Positions 59,396 to 64,000 of a stretch of DNA of 64,000 bases are shown one piece after another. Under the pieces are notes generated by a model, which did no database searches, was not told the DNA's origin, and saw only the letters and a program-made list of their open reading frames with translations. Position numbers and translations under genes: made by a program. The stretch comes from Bin87 sp965262485 (GTDB lineage Bacteria; Chloroflexota; Dehalococcoidia; Lucifugimonadales; UBA3495), in assembly GCA_965262485.1 (NCBI GenBank), contig OZ253540.1:3906001-3970000 (forward strand), in the 5' to 3' direction. Within the stretch, counting starts at the first letter, position 1. Each line of letters starts with the position of its first letter.

Positions 59396-60852
59396 GGGCT
59401 TGGGGGCTGCTGCGTGGTGGCGAGGCGGATTTTCTGGCGGCCTTGCTCCAGCGTTAGCTGCTCGCGTATCTGCTCCCGGTAGCCCACCGAGTTGTAGGCG
59501 CAGAAGGGGATGGCGCGCCCGTCGGGAGTGAGTATGCCGACGCAGCACTTCATTACCTGCTTCACGTTGAAGGTATAGGCGTCCAGAAAATCCTTGATGG
59601 CAATCTGGAAGACGTGATCTTTGAGGTGGTTCATCTCGTAGGGCAGGTCGAGGCCGGGGCCGCAAGCGCACTCGAACTGCCCGGCGGTTTTCTCAGTGCC
59701 GGCCACTGCGGAAGCCGACCACAAACCCTCCAGGGCCTGCTGAATGACGGCAGCATCGGGAGCCTTGGGCAGGGCGCGATTGGTGATGTAATCGAGATAC
59801 TGGTCGATGTCCAGCAACCTGGGAAGTGGCATGACGGTGTCGCCGTCCACGAAGATGTAGGAATTGACCTGGCAGGTTGGGAAACAGCAGGGAACGGGGA
59901 CGAAATCTTCCAGGATGAAGCGGCCGTCGGTTTGATCAACGATGCCGTGGATGATGTCTGGGATGGTGACGCGGGTCATGGGGTCGAAGGGAATGTGGCG
60001 GCCGACGTGGGTTACCGGCTGGAACACCACACCCTTCACCGCCGGATGCCGCAGGCCGAAGTCCACGATGCCACCAACTTCGTCGGTGTTGACGCCGCGC
60101 TCGACGGCTGCCACGAGGACGGCGGACATGCCGGCTGCGGCCAGGCGATCCAGGGCGAGCATCTTGGTATCGAGCAAGGGTTCGCCGCGAATGGTCAGGT
60201 AAGTATCTTCGCGCAGGCCGTCGAACTGGAAATACACCACGGGGTCGAGAGCGGCCATCTGCGCCAGGAATTTGTCGTCTTTGGCGAGTCGGACGCCGTT
60301 GGTGTTGATCATCACCTGACGGATGCCCCGGTCTTTGGCGGCCTGGATCATTTCGGGCAGCTGGGGATGGATGGTGGGTTCGCCGCCGCTGAACTGGATG
60401 ACTTCCGGGTCGCCCTCAATTTCGACAAAGCGGTCGAGCATGGACTCCACCTGCTCCAGGGTCAGGTTGTATCCGATGCCGGCGTTGGCAAAACACACGG
60501 GGCAGTTGAGATTGCAGGCGGTGTTCACCTCGATGAGGCCGAGGCAGATGTGCTGCTTGTGTTCGGGACACAGTCCACAATCCAGCGGGCAGCCGTCTTT
60601 GACTTCGGTGCTGAAATCCAGGGGGATGGTGCCGGGCTTGTTGAACCGGACGCTGCCGACATACATCTCGGCGTCGGAGCTGATAATGCCCTCAAACCAG
60701 CCGTGGGTGGGACATCGCTTGCGCATGTAGACCTTGTTGTCGCGAATGATCACCTGGGCGTCGATGACGGTTTTGCATTCGGGACAGATGGAGCGGGTCA
60801 GCTCGTGGAAGATGAAATCGGCATCCTGCTTGGTGCGGGGGTTGGGGGGCAA
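59392..60852 (-). CDS. Tetraether-synthase-like (Tes family) radical SAM protein
   Basis: This 486-residue radical SAM enzyme has the cluster motif CNLNCPVCFA at about residue 113. It is preceded by N-terminal Cys motifs (SICPECKTVIDAQV, MRKRCPTHGW and DCGLCPEHKQHICLGLIEVN) and followed by QFSGGEPTIHPQLPEMIQAA. Another Cys set is in FVPVPCCFPTCQVNSYIFVD, and CACGPG and KCCVG follow in the C-terminus. This arrangement (extra clusters, PEHKQHxCxGLIEV) is that of the archaeal tetraether synthase MJ0619 family, which couples lipid tails. The role in bacteria is unsettled. plsY lies two genes downstream. Confidence 0.85.
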   Translation of the reverse strand: MPPNPRTKQDADFIFHELTRSICPECKTVIDAQVIIRDNKVYMRKRCPTHGWFEGIISSDAEMYVGSVRFNKPGTIPLDFSTEVKDGCPLDCGLCPEHKQHICLGLIEVNTACNLNCPVCFANAGIGYNLTLEQVESMLDRFVEIEGDPEVIQFSGGEPTIHPQLPEMIQAAKDRGIRQVMINTNGVRLAKDDKFLAQMAALDPVVYFQFDGLREDTYLTIRGEPLLDTKMLALDRLAAAGMSAVLVAAVERGVNTDEVGGIVDFGLRHPAVKGVVFQPVTHVGRHIPFDPMTRVTIPDIIHGIVDQTDGRFILEDFVPVPCCFPTCQVNSYIFVDGDTVMPLPRLLDIDQYLDYITNRALPKAPDAAVIQQALEGLWSASAVAGTEKTAGQFECACGPGLDLPYEMNHLKDHVFQIAIKDFLDAYTFNVKQVMKCCVGILTPDGRAIPFCAYNSVGYREQIREQLTLEQGRQKIRLATTQQPPSP

Positions 60853-60865
60853 TACGGTGCGCTCC

Positions 60866-61567
60866 TTATTCCGGAGGGTTGGTCAGTTGATTGCCGTTCT
60901 GAATTTGCACATAGGTGACATTGAAGTTCTTGGCCCGGAACGAGGCGGCCGTTTCAATGTCAATCCCGGCAACGATGGGGATTACCTGGCCGTTGAGGTT
61001 GCGTGGCTGGTATTTCTGGATAATGGCGCTCAAAATCTCGGCTCTGCCCGCGGCCCGCTCCACGTCGTCGTCGTCAACCTTGTAGGATGCTTCCACCACC
61101 AGGCAAACCGGCTGGTGGTCGGATTCCCGGCGGGCGTAGATAAAGACATCCGCGCGTATCAAACTGCGGCGCTGGTCAGGAGCTATAACGCCGGCTTGGC
61201 TGGCGGCGCTGGCGATCCGACCGATTTCCCGCTTTGGGATTAATTCTTCATCCCCCAGTCCCAGGGCAAGGGCAAAAATTTCGGGGTTGCGCTCGCAATA
61301 GAGTTCCAACCCCCATCCCTTCAGTGTGGAAACGTCCTGGTTAGTGCGGTACTGCGCCTGCGTTAGTTCGGAGATGGCGGCACGCATTTCAGCGATGGAT
61401 TTTTCCGTCCGGCCCTGCGCGGCGCTGATCGCTGCGATGCCCCTGGAGTTCTCGTCAACAATCTTGCGCGTTTCGGCAAGGCCCCGAACAGTTTCCGCCA
61501 GCAAGGCGCGGATTTCGGCAAAAGTCATTTGTTCCGGCTCATTAGCCGGATTGGATGGCGTAGTCAT
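60866..61567 (-). CDS. Coiled-coil protein with nuclease-like C-terminal domain (paralogue of 13757-14668)
   Basis: The 233-residue protein begins with a helical segment (about residues 12-80: MTFAEIRALLAETVRGLAET, ISELTQAQYRTNQDVSTLKG). The alpha/beta domain resembles that of the larger protein at 13757-14668: LIRADVFIYARRESDHQPVC then LVVEASYKVDDDDVERAAGR, with RAD and VEAS matching RAD and AVEAS. The coil is shorter here and lacks the repeats. The conserved Asp and Glu suggest a PD-(D/E)XK-like core with no clear Lys. It lies between the Tes-like gene and an R-M system. Confidence 0.75.
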   Translation of the reverse strand: MTTPSNPANEPEQMTFAEIRALLAETVRGLAETRKIVDENSRGIAAISAAQGRTEKSIAEMRAAISELTQAQYRTNQDVSTLKGWGLELYCERNPEIFALALGLGDEELIPKREIGRIASAASQAGVIAPDQRRSLIRADVFIYARRESDHQPVCLVVEASYKVDDDDVERAAGRAEILSAIIQKYQPRNLNGQVIPIVAGIDIETAASFRAKNFNVTYVQIQNGNQLTNPPE

Positions 61568-61602
61568 GGTTGAGGCTCTCTTGGTCAGATGGTTCTATGG
61601 TA

Positions 61603-62163
61603 TCAGGTTTGGCGGGTTAGGGATTGCAGCCGTGCGAATCCCGCGCCCAACGTTCCGCCATAAGGCCGTAGCCAATTGGGAGGTTGGTCGGGATTCACTG
61701 TAATCCAAGCAGTGTCTCTACCGCTGGCACCGCCATGCTGTGAGCTGATCTTGCCGTTTGACCACAACGTCATGACAGTCTCCTTTTCTATAACCCAACA
61801 ATGTGCATCGAACGGACTAACGCCCAAACATACGACCATACCGTAATTTTGATCTCTCAATTGCTGAAATTTATATGAACCGTTCTGCCATAGTGTCGAG
61901 CCTTTTATTTCTGTGCGTAGGCCCGAGATGACCCTATCGGCGTCCTTATCAGGCGACCGCGTGACGTCCAATCCTTTTGCTGCGCACCAGCGTTCCACAA
62001 TATCTTGAAAAGCTTTGCCTCTGGTGCTCGAAGACGGAATGTTTTTGAGCCAGGCGAATGGGCTCCCGGCCCATGGGTCGTTAGCGATTCGGTAATCATC
62101 CGAGAGCACGCTGGCAACCGTGGCAAGCCGCCGCACTTCGGGGTCCTGAATCTGCGTAGTCAT
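61603..62163 (-). CDS. PD-(D/E)XK restriction endonuclease, partner of the downstream-listed methylase
   Basis: The 186-residue protein contains SPFAWLKNIPSSSTRGKAFQ, then DADRVISGLRTEIKGSTLWQ with Asp and Glu-x-Lys as a PD-(D/E)XK active site. QLRDQNYGMVVCLGVSPFDA and HCWVIEKETVMTLW follow. The Cys-Leu-Gly-x-Ser-Pro-x-Asp-Ala-His-Cys-Trp-Val-Ile segment is typical of small type II-like restriction enzymes found next to DNA methylases. It starts 9 nt after the methyltransferase gene. The recognition site is unknown. Confidence 0.8.
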   Translation of the reverse strand: MTTQIQDPEVRRLATVASVLSDDYRIANDPWAGSPFAWLKNIPSSSTRGKAFQDIVERWCAAKGLDVTRSPDKDADRVISGLRTEIKGSTLWQNGSYKFQQLRDQNYGMVVCLGVSPFDAHCWVIEKETVMTLWSNGKISSQHGGASGRDTAWITVNPDQPPNWLRPYGGTLGAGFARLQSLTRQT

Positions 62164-62172
62164 AGATTTCTC

Positions 62173-63045
62173 CTAAAGCAGTTTGGGGGCTGTTTCCGGT
62201 TCATCGGCTTGGCTCAGTTTGTCAACCCCATGTACAGCGATACCATAATGTGCCAGCCGCCGCCGCATCACCTCCACTGCCTCCGGGTTGTTATCCACCA
62301 GCACAAACTCCCGTCCCTCCAAATAGGCCGCCTCGCCGAGGGTGCCGCTGCCGGCGAAGAAATCGAGCAGGTGGTCGCCCGGATTGGAGTGGACGCGGAC
62401 GATGCGGCTGACTATGTGCAGGGGTTTCTGGGTGGCGTAGCCGGTTTTTTCCTTGCCGTTGACTATTGTCCGCCACCACACATCAGTCGGAGTTTTACCT
62501 CTTGCTGCTTTCGTCGGGCCAACCAGGCCGGGGGCCATATATGGGATGCGGTCGATGGCATCGTAGTTGAAGGTGTAGTTATCGGGGTCTTTGGCGTACC
62601 ACAGGATGTTGTCGTGCTTGGCGGGCCAGCGGGTTTTGGGGCGGCCGCCGTAATCGTAGGCCCAGATGATTTCGTTGATGAAGGAATCACGGCCAAAGAT
62701 TTCGTCGAGCATCACCTTGCAATAGTGGACTTCGCGGTAGTCGATGTGGAAGAACAGGCTGCCGTGGTCATCCAGCACGCGGTAGGCTTCGGTCATGCGG
62801 GGACGGAGGAAGCCGATGTAGTCGTCGAAATCGTCGGCGTACCTGCTGCTGCCGACGACATGGGTACGGTAGCGCCGGCCCTGGAAACCGGTGCGGTCGC
62901 CGTCGGCGTCGGGCGTGACCTTGATACGAGTGCGGGACTGGGATTTGCCGGTGTTGAAGGGCGGGTCAACGTAGATGAGTTGGAACGCGCCATTGGGCAG
63001 GGTGGGCAGGACATCAAGATTGTCGCCAAGTATAATATCGCCCAT
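62173..63045 (-). CDS. Site-specific DNA methyltransferase (N4/N6, beta class)
   Basis: The 290-residue protein has motif IV IYVDPPFNTGKSQSR at about residue 26 before motif I LLDFFAGSGTLGEAAYLEGR at about 230, the beta-class order. ATQKPLHIVSRIVRVHS between is motif X. GDIILGDNLDVLPTLPNGAF opens the protein. It should methylate adenine N6 or cytosine N4 and protect the sites cut by the endonuclease encoded 9 nt downstream. It is the first gene of the R-M pair. Confidence 0.9.
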   Translation of the reverse strand: MGDIILGDNLDVLPTLPNGAFQLIYVDPPFNTGKSQSRTRIKVTPDADGDRTGFQGRRYRTHVVGSSRYADDFDDYIGFLRPRMTEAYRVLDDHGSLFFHIDYREVHYCKVMLDEIFGRDSFINEIIWAYDYGGRPKTRWPAKHDNILWYAKDPDNYTFNYDAIDRIPYMAPGLVGPTKAARGKTPTDVWWRTIVNGKEKTGYATQKPLHIVSRIVRVHSNPGDHLLDFFAGSGTLGEAAYLEGREFVLVDNNPEAVEVMRRRLAHYGIAVHGVDKLSQADEPETAPKLL

Positions 63046-63104
63046 TGCGCCCCTCCGGTTCGAGGCCGCATTATCCGGTTTGGTAACGAGGGTGTCAAAC
63101 GTAG

Positions 63105-63142
63105 AAGGCCCTCACCCCAACCCCTCTCCCAAGGGAGATGGG
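63105..63142. repeat. CCCCTCTCCCAAGGGAGATG hairpin repeat
   Basis: A CCCTCACCCCAACCCCTCTC unit with a short stem CTCCC/GGGAG, upstream of the CoA transferase gene. Confidence 0.7.
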
Positions 63143-63215
63143 CTTTTCTTCCGCACTTGTCACCCGATATGCCAGGCGCTTTAATTTTAGGAAAGGGACC
63201 TATCGCAAGGAGTTA

Positions 63216-64000
63216 ATGATGAATCAGCATGAGTATCCGACTGGGCCGCTGGCCGGCGTAAAGGTGCTGGATTTGACGCAGATTATGGCCGGGCCGATGT
63301 GTACGATGCTGTTGGCCGACATGGGGGCGGATGTAATCAAGATTGAGCGTCCGGGGAGCGGCGACGATACGCGGCGCATGGGCAGCCGGTACAGCAACGG
63401 GTTTGCGGCGGGGTTCCTGGCCCTGAACCGCAACAAGCGGAGCATCGCGCTGGATCTGCGGTCGGATGCCGGCAAGGCTGTATTTCGCAAGATGGCGGAG
63501 TCGGCGGACGTTGTGGCGGAGAACTTCCGGCCGGGTGTGATGGATCGGTTGGGGTTGGGCTATGAGGAACTGGCGAAGATCAACCCGCGGCTGGTGTACG
63601 CCAGCATCTCGGGGTTCGGGGGAAGTGGCCCGTACCGCAACCGGGGCGGGTTTGACCTGGTGGCGCAGGGAATGAGCGGGTTGATGAGCATCACGGGGTT
63701 TCCCGACGGGCCGCCGGCAAAAGTGGGTGTTCCCATAACTGACATTGGGGCGGGAAGCTTTACGGCGTTCGGAATCCTGGCGGCCTACATACACGTCCAG
63801 CGCACCGGGCAGGGTCAGAAAGTGGACGCATCGCTGCTGGAGGCGGGGATCGCCTTCACCGTTTGGGAATCGTCGGAGTATTTCGCCAACGGGGAGATAC
63901 CGGGCCCGCTGGGCTCGGCGCACCGGGTCAACGCGCCGTACCAGGCGCTGCGCACCAGCGACGGCTACATCAACATCGGAGCCGCGTCGCAACCAACGTG
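63216..64000 (+). CDS. CaiB/BaiF CoA transferase family protein (partial)
   Basis: The reading frame starts MMNQHEYPTGPLAGVKVLDL behind AAGGAG and is cut by the window end after 261 codons. It contains LTQIMAGPMCTMLLADMGAD, VIKIERPGSGDDTRRMG, LNRNKRSIALDLRSDAGKAV, VAENFRPGVMDRLGLGYEEL and SGFGGSGPYRNRGGFDLVAQ, the family III CoA-transferase hallmark. The catalytic Asp is likely in PAKVGVPITDIGAGSFTAFG. Such enzymes move CoA between organic acids (carnitine, formate/oxalate, succinate). The missing part is the C-terminal third. Confidence 0.92.
   Translation, partial: MMNQHEYPTGPLAGVKVLDLTQIMAGPMCTMLLADMGADVIKIERPGSGDDTRRMGSRYSNGFAAGFLALNRNKRSIALDLRSDAGKAVFRKMAESADVVAENFRPGVMDRLGLGYEELAKINPRLVYASISGFGGSGPYRNRGGFDLVAQGMSGLMSITGFPDGPPAKVGVPITDIGAGSFTAFGILAAYIHVQRTGQGQKVDASLLEAGIAFTVWESSEYFANGEIPGPLGSAHRVNAPYQALRTSDGYINIGAASQPT

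Noticed and set aside
59614..60918. Long plus-strand open frame of 434 codons
   Set aside because: It is the reverse of the Tes-like radical SAM gene, whose cluster motifs settle the strand.
62005..63216. Long plus-strand open frame of 403 codons
   Set aside because: It is antisense to the R-M pair, which has unmistakable DPPF and FAGSGT motifs.

Overview
The window is GC-rich bacterial chromosome. It probably comes from a Chloroflexota lineage of the Dehalococcoidia/SAR202 kind. That placement is an inference from gene content (two LLM-class flavin oxidoreductases, a CaiB/BaiF CoA transferase, an HpaB-type monooxygenase, a PimA-like mannosyltransferase with an Ino1-type inositol phosphate synthase, a tetraether-synthase-like radical SAM enzyme) and from the very dense dispersed palindromic repeats; no rRNA gene is present to settle it. 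Coding density is high, many genes overlap by 1-14 nt, and GTG/TTG starts are common.

Layout. 1-7.7 kb is an accessory region: a tyrosine recombinase, a frameshifted ASCH-domain gene, a decayed but precisely bounded IS21-family element (3091-5524, 5-bp target duplication CCCGG), a truncated DNA methylase, and a decayed IS5-family element whose end supplies the stop codon of gatA. 7.7-12.9 kb holds gatCA and then a compact three-gene operon (PD-(D/E)XK-type nuclease, winged-helix-like protein, P-loop ATPase) with its own promoter, the best candidate here for an undescribed defence system. 12.9-25 kb is mixed metabolism (SDR, VOC protein, split MaoC dehydratase, PHP protein, two-subunit TPP decarboxylase, HpcH/HpaI aldolase) with gene fragments, a BrnTA toxin-antitoxin locus whose toxin carries an in-frame TGA, and many repeats. 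RNase P RNA (minus strand) and tRNA-Ile follow.

26.4-31.9 kb is a signalling operon: STAS antagonist, receiver-PP2C phosphatase, RsbW-like kinase, a ligand-binding lipoprotein and a large membrane histidine kinase, coupled by overlapping start/stop codons. 33-40 kb has a 3-hydroxyisobutyrate-dehydrogenase-family enzyme, tRNA-Gln, an LLM oxidoreductase/HpaB/VOC catabolic cluster, a cupin and a cytochrome P450. 40.4-44.6 kb has dnaJ, prmA and a kinase-like/PP2C pair. 44.9-47.8 kb encodes inositol phospholipid synthesis (Ino1, PimA-like, CDP-alcohol phosphotransferase), followed by a tandem duplication of a Uma2 nuclease gene and ribH. 51.4-54 kb is a DUF58/DUF4129 pair. 54.2-55.5 kb is an Eco29kI-like GIY-YIG restriction enzyme with an amino-methyltransferase; 61.6-63.0 kb is a second restriction-modification pair. 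Between them are PlsY and a Tes-like radical SAM enzyme. The window ends inside a CaiB/BaiF CoA transferase.

A layer of short dispersed repeats (at least six families) fills nearly every gap. Some repeat cores are nested inside other repeats, and two related sequences sit inside the istA and istB genes, where they cause the frameshifts. Beyond the listed features, 2201-3085 and 6279-6570 show nothing I can support.
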